From the NCBI GenBank assembly GCA_036346395.1, contig CM070598.1, positions 6,183,517-6,247,516 on the forward strand: a stretch of DNA of 64,000 nt. Reading direction: 5' to 3'. This stretch comes from Hsuehochloa calcarea (taxonomy: Eukaryota; Streptophyta; Magnoliopsida; Poales; Poaceae). A program made the translations under genes and the position numbers. The stretch's first letter is position 1; every line of letters starts with the position of its first letter. Under the pieces are notes generated by a model. It was not told the DNA's origin. It was given only the letters and a program-made list of their open reading frames with translations, and did no database searches. Shown in pieces: positions 1 through 11,904 of the stretch.

Positions 1-620
1 GTGGCCGTCTCATACTCTTCATGTTGCGTGGACGACAGAAAAAATGATTATCAGAGATGACTCTTGTTAATAATCGTCTGTAATAAACAACACAAACGGT
101 TCCATTTACAAACCGTTTGTGATAATTATATATCTGAAGCATGCTAGAGTTAAATATGGAGCGCATTCTGGACCATATAAAGTAGCTTGAGAAGATTGTG
201 TGTGTGTGTGCATGTATCATTGTTGTAATTTATGGCATATTTGTTAATTAGCCGGGAAAGTATATTACAGACGGTTCTTAGTAAAAACTGTCTGTGAAGT
301 TTCCATTATCACAGATGGTTATTGTTTAGAACCGTCTATGACGTATATGATTTTCACAGACGGTTATTCTTAAGAACCGTCCATGAATTATCACAGACGA
401 TTCTATTTACAGACCATTTGTGATATCATAGACGGTTACAAAGGAATCGTCTGTGATAATTACGTATCACAGACGGTTATAATTATCATAGACGGTAGAA
501 TAACTTATTTTGTACTAGGGCAACATGATAGTGACGATCGTAATTATCATATATGGTTATTTTGGAACCGTCTGTGATGAAACGTCTAGAATAACTTATT
601 TTGTACTAGGGCAGCATGAT
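1..620. repeat. CACTA-like subterminal palindromic repeat array
   Basis: The stretch is packed with short units of the form ACAGACGGTT and its reverse complement AACCGTCTGT, in both orientations and often as near-perfect hairpins (for example 266-297, 354-383 and 416-454). Such arrays are known from the subterminal regions of grass CACTA (En/Spm-like) transposons, which bind their own transposase there. A segment of about 35 bp ending in TTTTGTACTAGGGC occurs at 497-532 and again at 588-622; its reverse complement starts CCTAGTACAAAA, resembling a CACTA terminus. No transposase is visible, and the other end lies outside the window or is lost. An independent foldback MITE is the alternative. 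Confidence 0.5.
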
Positions 621-2797
621 AATTTACTACTCACTGATGCAAGAGTATATATCTCACAACTTTTGTCTAGGTCAGACATTACTTCACCATCGTGAACTTA
701 TAGCTAAATCCACAAAGTTCAATCAGTTTCAGTACTATTGGACAAAGGGAATATTATAAGCGGAGAACAGCGATGGAACTATATATGGGAACACTTATTT
801 GTAACCTACAACAAGTTACATTCGGCTATGTACGTTCGGAGTGCAAACAACACTATGGAACTATTTTTAAGGCAAACTATGTAAACCAGTTGCTCAATAG
901 AAACGATACACAACAGGAATCAGAGTATCAATAGCTTCAATTGTATTTTTATTTTCGATGTGTTGCGAAGATATCATGTGTAACTGAAGAAAAACCATTA
1001 TACTTTTTATTTTTTTTAAAAAAAAAGATGAACACACATACAGGATGTTTCTAGGTGAAATGTAAACAACGCAACAACAACAACACCCACGGATATGCCA
1101 CATACGTCAGAGCATCCATTAGGATAGCTGATCTTATACTCATTAAATGCTTAGTTCATGTTTCAAGAAAATAGAAGGTTTTAGGGTAAATTCCCCTGAC
1201 AAAACAATGAGATGCTCTAGTGTATTGTCTTTTTTATTTCTTTTTTGACCAGTACACAGTAGGAGAGACTCCTACTGCTTATTGGCTTTTGCATTAACTC
1301 TGGACAAAAATTATCTCGATTGATACCTGCCACATTTTATTAGATGATGCTCTAGCTGCAGCCTGCAGCTATGATGATGCTGTTGTTTAACTTTAGCTGC
1401 GCTCTAGTGCATTCTACTAGTTCGAGTTGAACTGACTAGATACATGATTGCTATGTGCTACTGTAGTCTAGCTAATGCATAATTACAAATGATGTCTTTA
1501 GGGTTTTCATTTATAAATTTAGCGTAATAAAGAGTTAAAGCTCTATATTTTACAAAATTTAATAGGTATATTTGCTCAGATTTCGTTGGCACCTAATTTG
1601 TACCCAGTTAGCCCCTCAAACACCCATCAAATCGAGCAAGAAACAAATGATTGGGAGACACCGAGGCAAGCAATTGATTAAACGAACTAATACTAGTAAT
1701 TCTTGCAGGGATGGATCCGAGAGATCAGCTCACCAAGCGTCCGACATGGGAGAGGTTGACCCTCACATGCGTCCAATCTAGGAGATCATCTCACCATGCA
1801 TCCAATCTGGGAGAGGAACGGAGGAGCAGCAAGTGTGATGAAGGAAGTGTCGATTCCGTCAGCGCAAGTTGGCCAGCGAGGACGAGAAGGCGCCGACGGG
1901 GAGAGAAAAAAAAAGTCAGATCGCACGGGTTGCAAAACCCTATGAGGAGGAAGGGGAAGACAAGGACATGGAAGGGGAGGAGAAGACTGGCCGTAGTAAT
2001 TAGAGAGCTGACATCGTCGCCGCTGGACTGGGAGGAGGAGACGTCAGCGGAGTCGGGAGAGAGAGAGAGAGAGGAGGCAACACACTCGGAAGGTCACAAG
2101 CTCGGGAGGACAACAGGACCAGACGAGTGTGGAAAAGAAACACGTCTCGCCGGGGAGTTTTTCCTCCCGGGGAACGTGTTGGATTAGGCCGGGGTTTTCC
2201 CGTCCCGGTCTCATCCAAACGGGCGAATGGACCAGATCAGGATTTTATCCCTCGTCGGGATGTTCCACGTGCATTGGACCAAGATCTCGACCGATCCCGG
2301 CCCATCCAAACAAAACCCAGAAGGGGAGAGGGGGAAGATTTGCATATGTTAGTTCTGATTGGTGCCATGTGATGGAATTTTTTTTGAAGGAATATTCATA
2401 TTCCATTGTACCGACGTAGCAGGCAAATCGCCGGTCATGTGATGGGTCTTACAGGAAACAAAAAAACCATTTGGGTGCACGTGGTGCGGTCTCACCAGAA
2501 AAACTGCCTTCCCGGTGGAGCTTATGCGTGGGGCAAGTAGTCAAAGTACTGCGCCACAGCAACGGCATTCACTGCCGCCATCTCGATCGAACGGTGGTTG
2601 TTGTGTTGGCTTGCTGCTTCCATCCCATATGATCGCCGTGCGCCGGACTCAGCAAGCGTCAGCCTCTAGTTCCTCTCGCTGGCTGGATGGACAGCAGCCA
2701 GGCGACAGGCCGTCGACGCTCTTGTCGGGGCATCAAGGGATGAATGAAGCAACGGGCCCATTCTGATCTACCTTCTCATCTACCCGTGAATGGCTCG
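621..2797. other. Intergenic stretch, no recognisable gene
   Basis: I see no supported gene here. 621-1560 is AT-rich. 1700-2340 is GC-rich with purine-rich runs such as the GA tract near 2058-2072; it carries overlapping short open frames on both strands (the longest at 1711-2187) that have low-complexity Arg/Glu/Ser composition and no domain I recognise. The phrase CATCCAAAC recurs near 2213 and 2304, which could be transposon-end debris, but I could not pair termini. 2515-2766 is open but also unrecognised. Confidence 0.4.
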
Positions 2798-3073
2798 TGA
2801 CAACGGTTGAGGAACTATCGTTGATATTTAGTTCGAACGATTATTTTGTAAATAAATATAGAATTATATCAAACAATACAATAACACAAAAGCATAATAG
2901 TAGATTGAACACAGAGATGCAGGGACTTCTTGCTCCTCTTTATTGCTCTTCAAATAATCAACTCTTTACAATAACTAGTATCTCCTATTTATAGGCTAGA
3001 GATCTTACTAGGGTTTTAGATGAGACGCTCATACATGAGCCGGTTGCTGGGCCAAGTCCATAGTTTCCCAGCA
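2798..3073 (-). mobile_element. 3' LTR of a degraded Ty1/copia element
   Basis: Read on the minus strand, the sequence after 3073 starts TGCTGGGAAAC directly behind a purine tract (AAGGTGGAG, plus-strand 3074-3082), which is the usual polypurine tract to LTR arrangement. The LTR contains a TATA-like CCTATAAATAGG and, downstream, AATAAAGAGG, consistent with U3 and R signals. The low-coordinate end is not certain; 2798 is the best TG candidate but 2791 or about 2823 are possible. It belongs to the minus-strand copia remnant that continues to the right. Confidence 0.5.
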
Positions 3074-3280
3074 CTCCACCTTGAACATCCATATTTATAT
3101 GTTCATACATCGTCAAAACTCTATAAAATCCCAGTGGAAAAATTAAGAGAAATAGTACATGATACACGTTCTACTGCGTTCCACGAATTGCCTTGTTAAA
3201 AACCTTAGCCGAGAAACTTTAGGAAAGCTCATCAAGGGAAAAAGAGTACAATCCACCCAATTTCATTTAATCTCCAGGAT

Positions 3281-3649
3281 TTACTCTTTGGGTACTCGAT
3301 CTTCATGATAAAATTTCAATATTGAGTTTGTGAAGATCCCCCCTGAATTCTGCACTTCTTTAAGTCTTATCATTCCAATTCTACATATGCACCTTTCAAA
3401 GCTAGATGCTAGAAGTGACTTAGTGAATAAATCAGCAAGATTTTCATATGACTTAGTATGTAGTACTTTAATTTCGTTCATAATTTGCAATTTATGAGCA
3501 TAGAAGAACTTGGTGTTGATATATATTGTGAGAAGACTCTTCACATAACCCATCTGCACTTGTGCAACACAAGTTGCATTATATTCATAGATAATAGTGG
3601 GGATTCGTGCGGTATTCAATCCACATGATTGCTGGATATGGTGAATCAT
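3281..3649 (-). pseudogene. Ty1/copia RNase H, C-terminal remnant
   Basis: The 122-residue minus-strand frame ends the copia polyprotein. It contains the family signature ENLADLFTKSL near residue 70, preceded by a run resembling the conserved HxLxxxxEI.. segment. In the intact family this domain degrades the RNA of the RNA/DNA hybrid during reverse transcription. The upstream catalytic acidic residues are not in this frame, so the domain is incomplete. It lies just inside the 3' LTR, as expected for the copia order gag-PR-IN-RT-RH. Confidence 0.75.
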
Positions 3650-4321
3650 CCGTTGAAGACAAGCACATTCTCGTGAGGTCTTGTACAGTGCTATGATTTC
3701 TGAGTGGTTCGTTGGAGTCGATACAAGACTTTGCTTAGACGATTTTCATAAAATTGCAGATCCGCCACATAGGAATACATAGCATGTTTGCGACTTGGCA
3801 GTATGCGGATCCGACAGGTACCCGACATCTGTATAGCTATTCATAGACATGTATTGGTTCTTTCTGTAGAACAGACCAAGGTCTTTACTTCCTTGAAGGT
3901 ATCAGAAGATGTCCTTCATTCTCTGCCAATGTTTTTGGTAGGTTCTGCACTATACCTTGCTAATAGGTTCACGGCAAATGCAATGCCCGATCTAGTATAG
4001 TTTGCTAAGTACATGCGTACTTCTATTGCACTTAAGTATGTGAATTCCGGTCCCAGGACTTCCTCTCCCTCTTCTCTAGGTCTGCACAGATCCTTGTCTT
4101 ATTGTAAAGATCTCCCGACCATTGGTACTTTCGAATGGTATGCCTTTTCAAAGCCGAACCTTTCTAACACCTTTTGAGTGTAGGTTGACTGATGCACTAA
4201 TATCCCTTCAGGAGTATACTCAAACTGCAATCTTAGACAATATTTGGTTTTACCCAAATCTTTATTTCGAACTCCGACTCCAGGTAAGAGCTTGCTTTTT
4301 TAATACCTTCTAGGGTTTCGA

Positions 4322-4795
4322 TGATATTCAGATCATCTTCATACTATGATATTATACAAATTCTATCCTAGGATCGTCATATAAATACATAGAGACAATT
4401 ATTATTGTTCGTGTAGTCTTTCTTGCTTAGAAAGTCGTTTCAAGCGATTATACCACATACTGTCTGATTGTTTCAGTCCGTACAGTGACTTTCTGAGTTT
4501 TACACTGTACATATTTCTATTTGCTCTATTTTGGTTCGGGATAGGGATACATTCAGGTACATTCATATAAATATCTGAATCCAAGTTTTCATAAAGGTAT
4601 GCAGTTACCACATCCATCAATTTCATTTCTAAATTCAACTTCACTGCCATTGAGATTTAAATATCTAAAGGGGGTTTCGCCCATGATCAAATAGGTTTCT
4701 TCGTAGTCAACTCATGTACATTGAGTAAAATCTGCCTTGTTTATTTTCATTTCTCTTTCGAACAAATACTCACTTATGGCCTACGGGGTGCACAT
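4322..4795 (-). pseudogene. Ty1/copia reverse transcriptase remnant
   Basis: The minus-strand frame 4402-4650 carries the RT signature MDVVTAYLYENLDSDIYMNV, where the family usually has MDVKTAFLxGxLxExIYM, and SLYGLKQS, where most copia RTs have GLKQA or GLKQS. Upstream, about 4690-4770, a frame-shifted VDYEETY segment recalls the usual VDYxETF. Downstream, about 4322-4350, a disrupted YEDDLNII stands where the catalytic YVDD motif belongs. Stops and shifts make it non-functional. The 5' side is cut at 4835 by a solo LTR and resumes beyond 6123. Confidence 0.8.
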
Positions 4796-4835
4796 GGGGA
4801 GGCGTGAGGCTTACAAGCCCAAACACATCTCTTTT

Positions 4836-6123
4836 TGTGGATATCGTAGGGATATATGCATGATCTTAGGATGATGAGTCAATTGGCAATGGCGTTGTTG
4901 GTTTGACGAATCTCTCATTTTTGGAAAAGCTTCAAGTCGCTTTTGGACCTCGGTCGATCGAGGCACAGAGTAATGGTCGGTCGGCCCGTGGATCGGTCCG
5001 ACCAGAATCGCGGTCCCGATCGATCAGGGGCCGACCGGCTATGTGCAGCGGTCCGACCGGCCAAAACCTTTGGTGGAGTTTGATGCTAGGCCAAAAATAG
5101 AGTATGTAGGCAAGAGAGGGGAGTCTCCTGCACTTGGTCTCATATTTTTTGGAGCTTCCAGTCAAAAGTTATATTCGATTGAAAATTCTAGAGAGTTTCG
5201 GAATTGCACGATGGAATTTTGGCTCAGTCATTTTGGGCAGTCTGACCGGCGTTATGCAATCGGTCAGACCGGTTGGAAATCGGTCGGATCGGCCAGGTAG
5301 GGCGGTCAGACCAGTTTTCACTTGTTCTTCGGCCAACTTGGCATTGTTGTGTTTTGGTTATGTCTAGTGCATGAGTTTCAATGCTTTAATGTTGCCTTCT
5401 TGAGGGAGTGTCTTTGTAAGCAACATCTTGAATCAATCAATGGATGTTTGTTCAAAGATGAGGTCTCTTTTGATGTTTTTGGTGCTTCTTTGATTCGGTT
5501 GCTTTTGATTGGTCTCTTGACCTCTTTTACCTTGCTTTGATGTGTGGGAATACTCCTAGGACCATCTAAATCATCAATCCCCGACAAGCAAGATTTGGAT
5601 CAAGTTTTTCATTTTGCTAGGTTTTGGACACTCTTTTGGTAAAACCTAAAAAGATCAATTCTTTGACGTGGATCTGGACGATCGTCGCTAGGAATAGGTT
5701 CCAGATATCCTTAGGGAGGCGTGTTCCAAATTTGGTCAAGTTCCCTCGGTTGAATCAAAAGTTGGACCAATTTTCATTTTGTTTTCGTGTGGTCTGCAGT
5801 GGCTCTGGACTAAATCGGTCCGACCGATTTCACAACGGCGGTCAGACCGCCGACTATTCAGACCGCCAGTTGGTCGTCGGTTAGACCGTCAGCTGTTCAG
5901 ACCGCCAATTGGCCGTCGGTCAGACCGGACTAGTGAGATCAATTCTCCATTCTTGATTCTTGTGTTTAAGGGGGTAATCGGATTCAGCACAAGGCTTCCT
6001 CTGTACATTTACTGATCTTCTTAGCTTTCATAGCTATTAAAAAAAGTGTGTGTTGAATTTGATTAAATTCAAAAATTAAGAAAGCGTCTATTCACCCCGT
6101 CTAGTCGCCTTTCCGGTCCTACA
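4836..6123 (+). mobile_element. Solo LTR with target-site duplication CTTTT
   Basis: The 1288-bp block starts TGTGGATATCG and ends GGTCCTACA. It is flanked by an identical 5-bp direct repeat CTTTT (4831-4835 and 6124-6128). TG...CA ends plus a 5-bp target duplication define an LTR, and the absence of any internal region makes it a solo LTR left by recombination between the two LTRs. Its interior has many short inverted CGGTCAGACCG-type motifs. The terminal phrase near 6090 (TTCACCCCGTCTAGTCG) resembles 3' ends of grass LTRs. It interrupts the copia pol frame. A related longer LTR family member is present at 9889-11560; compared with it, this one lacks roughly 590 bp at about position 5390. 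Confidence 0.85.
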
Positions 6124-6959
6124 CTTTTATTCAGAGATAATAATTCTGGTTCTATTGCCTTCTTTCAATCTTCTCAATATGATCTTTTCTTACATTCAGC
6201 GAGCGATGTAAGCTCTTGATCAAGATCGATGATTGTTGCAATTTTCTTTACAAAATAAATATCGACATTGGTTATTGTCCTATTCATATATTCTCCCGTG
6301 GTCATATGGTTTATAGTTATTTCTTCATATGATGACTCTTCTAATGCTTCTACTTGCTCACCGCTTCTTCCAATTGCGGGGCAAGTCCCTTTAGTTTTTT
6401 AGCTCCGATATATGTGCACACATCCCTACTGATGTTTTCCTTCATGGGGATGTTCAAATTTGGTATATCTTTTCTAAATGTTTTATACTAGTGCCAGGTC
6501 TCAACTGGCCCTCCTTTTGGTTCTAGGGAACTTCGGTGATTGGCTGTGTCAAATCCTTCTTATCCTTTTTCACCAAGCATCCCTAGTTATTTCGGATTCG
6601 AGGGGCCGGAGTTCTCATCCTTACGGAGGCCTTCGGACGGGACTAGGGATACCTTCATCAATATTTCAACCCTCTCTGGTGCAATGCGTACAGGCATATG
6701 CAACTTGGTCACACTCTTTAAATCACTAAAGTGGTCAAGAATTTGATTCGTTGATGCTTGCAAATCATTTATCTTCTGAATTTCAATTATCTTCTGGACT
6801 TCTCTATTTGCTTCACTAGTGTGCGGGTCATGTGCATAGATTCACGTGGCTTGCCACGTTATTTTCTGATATTTTTTTATTAAGAGGTTGATTTCCTCCC
6901 CCGTAATGACGTGAAACAAAGCTCATCAAATTTGTTATCAACAAAGTGAGCTGCATGCA

Positions 6960-7712
6960 AATCTCCAGTCATAGGGTCCAAATACCGATTATAGATGTTG
7001 TCTCATAACCAACGATATTCCGTATATTCGAGAAGGTCCATTGCAATTCGTTGCGATGGTGGTATAGGTACATAAACCTTGCAACCAAATATGCGCAGAT
7101 GATAAATTTTCGGTGCTGACCCTTGCGCTAGTTGCAAAGATGAATGACTGTTATATGTCGGTGGTTTAAAATTGATGAGAGTTGTTGCGTGTAGGATTAC
7201 GTGTCCCCAACATGTAGTTGGTAAATTATAATTCTGCAAAACCTACTAGTCCATTGTGGGTGTGGACATGCGGTACGAAATGCTCAACTTCAATTCTCAT
7301 TCCCATGCAATAATCATCAAATATCTTTGAAGTAAATTCTCCAGCGTTGTCCATTCTGATGGACTTCACATGATGATCTGGGAAATTATTATTGAAATTT
7401 AACTATTTGCGAGACTGGCTTTGCAAAAATATAGTTTCTCATAGACAATAAATATACGTGCGACCATTTCGAGGAAGCATCGATGAGTACCATAAAATAC
7501 CTAAATGGCCCTGACAGGGGTTGTATAGGACCTCTAATATCTCCCTGGATACGGTCCAGGAATGCATGTACTTCATCATTCACTTTCAGAGCAGAGCGTC
7601 TAGTAATTAATTTCCTGGTAGCATATTCAGGGCACACAAAATCTTCCTGATCTAGGAAATTCTTTACATTGATATTATATCCCTGTGAATTGTTAATTAT
7701 CTTTCTCATCAT
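6960..7712 (-). pseudogene. Ty1/copia integrase remnant (copy A)
   Basis: Two minus-strand frames make up the domain. 7389-7712 has the GAG-pre-integrase to integrase transition and the core phrase VLIDASSKWSHVYLL, whose Asp is the second acidic residue of the catalytic DDE triad. 7003-7239 has the conserved WGHVILHATTLIN and HLRIFGCKVYV segments that follow the core. In an active element integrase joins the cDNA ends to host DNA. The stop and frame change between the two frames, and another near 7020, show that it is dead. The same segment in copy B is at 20235-21060. Confidence 0.85.
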
Positions 7713-7886
7713 CCTGAGACCCAGGCGACATAATCTATCATACCAGAGATAGAAAAGTGCAGGGCTTCTAAATACGGTTTTCAGAGCAGTATAGGCTGCA
7801 GGTGCCTTAATATTAGTGTAGTATAGCCCAATTTCATATGAATGAAGTCGTTCTAATACCCTTTTCCACTCTCTTCACGCTTTGTA

Positions 7887-8195
7887 ATGAGCAGGTATTC
7901 CTTATCATACTCTTCTTCAGTCTCTATGTGGAAACCATTAGCGCGAATATCATTGAGAGTTCTAGTCGATTCTAGGTACAATAAAGCTTCTTTAATTACC
8001 AAAGTTGTACCAATCGGGAGTATAATTATAGCCCTTCCCGATCCTATTATACAAAAATCGCAACCCCGTGATTGTCATAAGACTACTAACATTCTTGCTG
8101 ATCGACTGAAATTTTTTATCTCTCTCAATGTGGTATTCATTGTGCCGCTATCCGCTAAGCACACTTCCTACATAGGGCGCCACACGCGTTTTGAT
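7887..8195 (-). pseudogene. Ty1/copia aspartic protease remnant (copy A)
   Basis: Reading the minus strand, ADSGT is encoded at 8141-8155, the catalytic motif of retroviral-type aspartic proteases, which cut the polyprotein. It is followed by a degenerate segment ending in ILPIGTTLVIKEALL, matching the copia pattern LPNGTxLxIxxALY. One or more in-frame stops lie between them. The open frame on the plus strand over this region is only its complement. Position between gag and integrase fits the copia order. Confidence 0.65.
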
Positions 8196-8540
8196 ACTTT
8201 AAATACCAGAACATAACTTACTATTATAAATACGAGAAAAATAAGCCTTACAAGACTCATCATAAGAATTTTAATACTTTGCTCTCCTAGAGCTTACAAC
8301 CATTATTCAAAGTTCGATCACATTCACAAACTGCAAGTGACTGTAAAAAGATCTAATCGCAATTCGTGCACTAGATCGAATCAGCGAAGTATGTAGAAAC
8401 TTCTGCCTGAATCTGCTCCATGTCGATCTTCTCCTCTTGGGCTACTATGGCTGCGGCCGCTGCGATGTTCAGATGAGGGGTGGTAGGGGTTTCTATTGGG
8501 CTGTCCACATCCATAAGTGCAATTAATGGGTGTGGATCCT

Positions 8541-9200
8541 CTGTGCCTGCAATAGCAAGGTGTGTCTACGATCGAGTCGCCGATCTTACGAAATAAACAG
8601 AGAAAAATGGCAAAGAGTTCTTAGGAGAAGATGGGACTGCTCTTTATTTCTATGAACTAGATCCTTTATAGGGGTGTCTTTGACAAAGCAATTGATCAAT
8701 CTTAATTACAATATGCGTAGTGCTTGCTATGTTAATACTTCAGATGAAATCCAATCGTCTCTTGATGTTTCGAATTGGATTGCCTTCTGCCGTACATGTT
8801 ATTCCTTAAGTAGTTGATGAAATGGTGGCAGTTAATCCTGGAAGAGGCGCCTGTTGGAAGTGTCGCGACTGGTCGGAACGAGGCAATAGTTGATAAAGTA
8901 TCAAGCGTCCAGCGGTTGATGTCTGTGAGACACTAAACCGCAAGGATGTTTGTTGTTAGTGTCTTAGGACCATGAAACACCGCGTGGTATGGAGCCAATA
9001 TGACATGTGCTTCATTCATCACACGGTAGGGAAAATGCCTGAAGCAAAATCCAGATGCCAGTTCATTGCTTGTACGGACAGTTATCTGGTCGGGGACTAG
9101 GTACGTGACCTCGTCCGACCAGAGTACCTATAAGTAACATCCGGAATCCTTACGACCACGAGGGGCGTTAGCCTTAGGGGTTACGACCACGAAGACATAT
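8541..9200 (-). mobile_element. LTR-like insertion between gag and protease
   Basis: This segment separates the gag frame from the protease frame and is not coding in any convincing way. On the minus strand it has CCTATAAAGGATC (plus 8667-8679) and AATAAAGAGC shortly downstream, an LTR-like TATA and polyadenylation pair. Plausible ends are TGTCTACGATC and ACGAAGACA, but I could not find a matching 5-bp target duplication, so the boundaries are soft. The same sequence is in copy B (about 21910-22550), so it predates the duplication. Confidence 0.35.
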
Positions 9201-9210
9201 GGTCTTTCAA

Positions 9211-9546
9211 TTATGTATTAAAGTAATACATAGAGATTTTAATCCCCGTTAAGGTGTGCCCTATGCTGTCCTTTACCCTTCTTCTTAGACTGGAAAGTAT
9301 CAATAACGTGCTGCGACCCACGACCTTACCCTTCTTTCCCCTCTCCTTCGTGAGATGCTTCCTAACCTTGTAGCTGCTAGCATTGGCTTCATGGCCAACA
9401 TTCGGGTGAAAAGTAGAGAGAGTCTTCTCAATCTTCTGCTCATCCACAATTACCTTACCACAGTATCGAAGACTGGTACAAATTCTGTACAAATTTTGGC
9501 CATGCTGGGCCAGCTCTTCGAACTCATGGCTTGTGATGCCAGTCAT
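9211..9546 (-). pseudogene. Ty1/copia gag (UBN2-type) remnant (copy A)
   Basis: The 111-residue minus-strand frame contains KIEKTLSTFHPN, close to the UBN2 gag motif KxxKTLxTFPxx of copia capsid proteins, after a Cys/Gly segment matching the RLCGExIxDE pattern. It then drifts into unrelated residues. Gag would form the particle shell. The frame is a fragment. Related sequence recurs at about 11905-11990 in copy A and 22559-22875 in copy B. Confidence 0.6.
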
Positions 9547-9880
9547 CTACATATTTTATGCAAAGAGTTCATAAGATTACTGCTAATAATTTGCATAAAA
9601 TGGTTATAAATTCTCATAATGCTCTTCGAACTTCTGGTTCGTGATCCCGTATTTTTCTATACATTTATCATGGGTTACTGCTACTTTCAGATATTAAAAG
9701 CAATCTAAACAATCACAGATAATCAAAACAATAAATACAATATATAAATTGCATAGAACTAATAACAACAGAGTTAACAATGCTTCAAATGCTCAAAATA
9801 ATTCAAAAATTGAATTTTTGAGGCTCTTTTTTTTTTCTGGAAAATGAATTTTCAGTGAATTGTTTAATTTTTAGGGGCTA
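9440..9880. repeat. Direct repeat, first member (second at 11905-12333)
   Basis: About 430 bp starting at ATTACCTTACCACAG and ending at TTTTTAGGGGCTA occur twice in copy A, on either side of the 9881-11904 insertion, and once in copy B (about 22797-23219). The members differ by small indels and substitutions near their starts, but from about 9540 on they are almost identical. This looks like a large flanking duplication made when the intervening block arrived, or like a local template switch. Confidence 0.8.
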
Positions 9881-11904
9881 ATATTGAAGCAATCTCCTTC
9901 ACGCGTGTAGGTTGATCGTGCTCTTCATCACATCGAAGACTCTCCGTCAGAATCCCATCGAAACTCCTAGAAACTTGCACCGACTTCGCCTTCCGATCCA
10001 ACCATGCACCGAACTACCGTTCGATCCATCTTGCCCATTCGCACCATGCTTGAGTCACACGAACCTACGATCCATGATCGTTCGGACCTCACTTCCAGCG
10101 TAGTCCCGATCTACCTCACCGTGACGCCGTTGACACGCAAGCCACTCTCGACAGAATAGACAAACAAATCGCTTTCGAACAAGTTCTTCACAACTTGACC
10201 CACGTTAGTTCCACAATGCAATATACAACAATAAAGCATTGACATCCATACAATAAACACATTCAAATCACATCAATGCAAAAAAGCTCACCTTCAAGTG
10301 ATCGTGGTCCGATCCCCTTCACAACCGTCCGCGATTTCGGTCTGTCGGACCGTATTACCAACACTGGTTGACGCCTGAAAAGACTTAGCCAAATTTTCAT
10401 TTCGAAAATCCAAACCTTCCGGAATTTTCAACTGAATAGAACTTTGATGGAGCTCTAAAAATGATGTGACCACATCTAGAGACTCCTCTTGCCTACACAA
10501 CCTATTTTTGGCTCGACCAAAAACCACTTTTAGGCAGAGGTCCGGACCAGCAACCAGGCGTCCGATCTTCCACGGCGGTCGCCCGTCCATTCCGACGGTG
10601 ATCCTCGTGATGAGTGCAAAAAACCAAAACGTGATTTTGCAAACCAACAATGCCATTGCCAATTGACTCATCATTCTAAGATCGTGCACATATCCTCACG
10701 ATATCCACAGTTCAATGCTTTAATGTTGCATATTGCATGATTGAGCTAACGTGGGTCAAGTTGTGAAGAACTTGTTCCTGGAGACGATTTCTTTGTCTAT
10801 TGCTGTGCAGGTGGCTTGCAGGTCTACGACATCAACGGCGAGGAGGATCGGGACTAAGTCTTGGAGGACGAGGTCCATAATGATTATGAATTGGGTGGAG
10901 TCGGTGACTCAAGTCTGGTGAGAATGGACAAGATGGTTCAACAGGCAGTTCCTGTTCATCAAGTTTGGATCAAGTGGCTGCAGGTGTGCAAGTGCCTTGG
11001 AGGTTCCGATAGGATTCGGACGGGAGAGACTTGCCGACATGATGAGAGCCGCTGATCAACCTACATGTGGTGAAGCAGACGATTGCTTCAACTGAAATAT
11101 GTGTGTTTGTGTCCTGTGTGTTTTGGGCCTTAACGGGAACCCATTAAGTGAACTCTCTCTAAACCCTAGGCCTTACTATAAATAGAAAGGGGGAGTTGGA
11201 AAACCGCCCAAGCACTTCATTTGTAAAAACCCTAGTTTGGGTTAGGGTTTGGAGCGGAGAAGAGAGGCTAGGCTCTAGAGAGGAGATTTGTGTGTGTGCT
11301 CTTGGATTGAGCTCTTGTCCTCCTTGAGGGAGTGTCTTTGTAAGCAACATCTTGAATCAATCAATGGATGTTTGTTCAAAGATGAGGTCTCTTTTGATAT
11401 TTTGGTGCTTCCTTGATCCGGTTGCTTTTGATTGGTGTCTTGACCTCTTTTACCTTGCTTTGATGTGTGGGAATACTCCTAGGACCATCTAAATAATCAA
11501 TCCCCCACGAGCAAGATTTGGATCAAGTTTTTTATTTTGCTATGTTTTGGACACTCCTTTATAAGCTGGCTTCAGAATAGTATAAGCAAGTGAGATAAGG
11601 CAATGAAGGCACAAAATGATTCAATTTTCAGAAAGTAGCTAAAAATCTCACTTAGGTCCATATGAAAGATAAAATGTTCTATTTGACCTTTGATCCTTGC
11701 GAGTCTTCTTCAATTGCAAATATAATCAGAAAAAGGCAATAAAACCAAGAGACTCAACTCACTATGATCACAAATTTTCAAAAGGTTCATTTTTATGAGA
11801 GTTACTTTATATGAAACCTTATGTATGAAACCAAAACTTCAAGACTATATTTTATTCACAATCTTTCTCTCCTAGAGCTTACAACCATTATTCAAAGTTC
11901 GATC
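9881..11904. mobile_element. Block specific to copy A: two LTR fragments head to head
   Basis: 9889-10709 is an LTR fragment on the minus strand: its plus-strand end GATATCCACA at 10709 is the reverse complement of the solo LTR start at 4836, and 10294-10689 matches the solo LTR first half. 10712-11560 is the same LTR family on the plus strand, starting part-way in (TTCAATGCTTTAATGTTGC) and running through TATAAATAG (11175-11183) to TTTTGGACACTC. As a result 9889-10260 and 10712-11110 are inverted copies of each other. 11326-11560 matches 5398-5636 of the solo LTR. 11561-11862 is unassigned; 11865-11905 repeats 8280-8322 of the copia remnant. Confidence 0.7.

Noticed and set aside
1..600. Regularly spaced palindromic repeats resembling a CRISPR array
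   Set aside because: Units alternate in orientation, spacing is irregular and the genome is plant nuclear DNA.
1711..2187. A 158-codon open frame in the first spacer
   Set aside because: Low-complexity Arg/Glu/Ser composition, overlapping frames on the other strand and no motif; no basis for a gene.
7887..8216. A 109-codon plus-strand frame
   Set aside because: The minus strand here encodes a degenerate copia protease with DSGT; the plus frame is its complement and is preserved in copy B only because the copies are recent.
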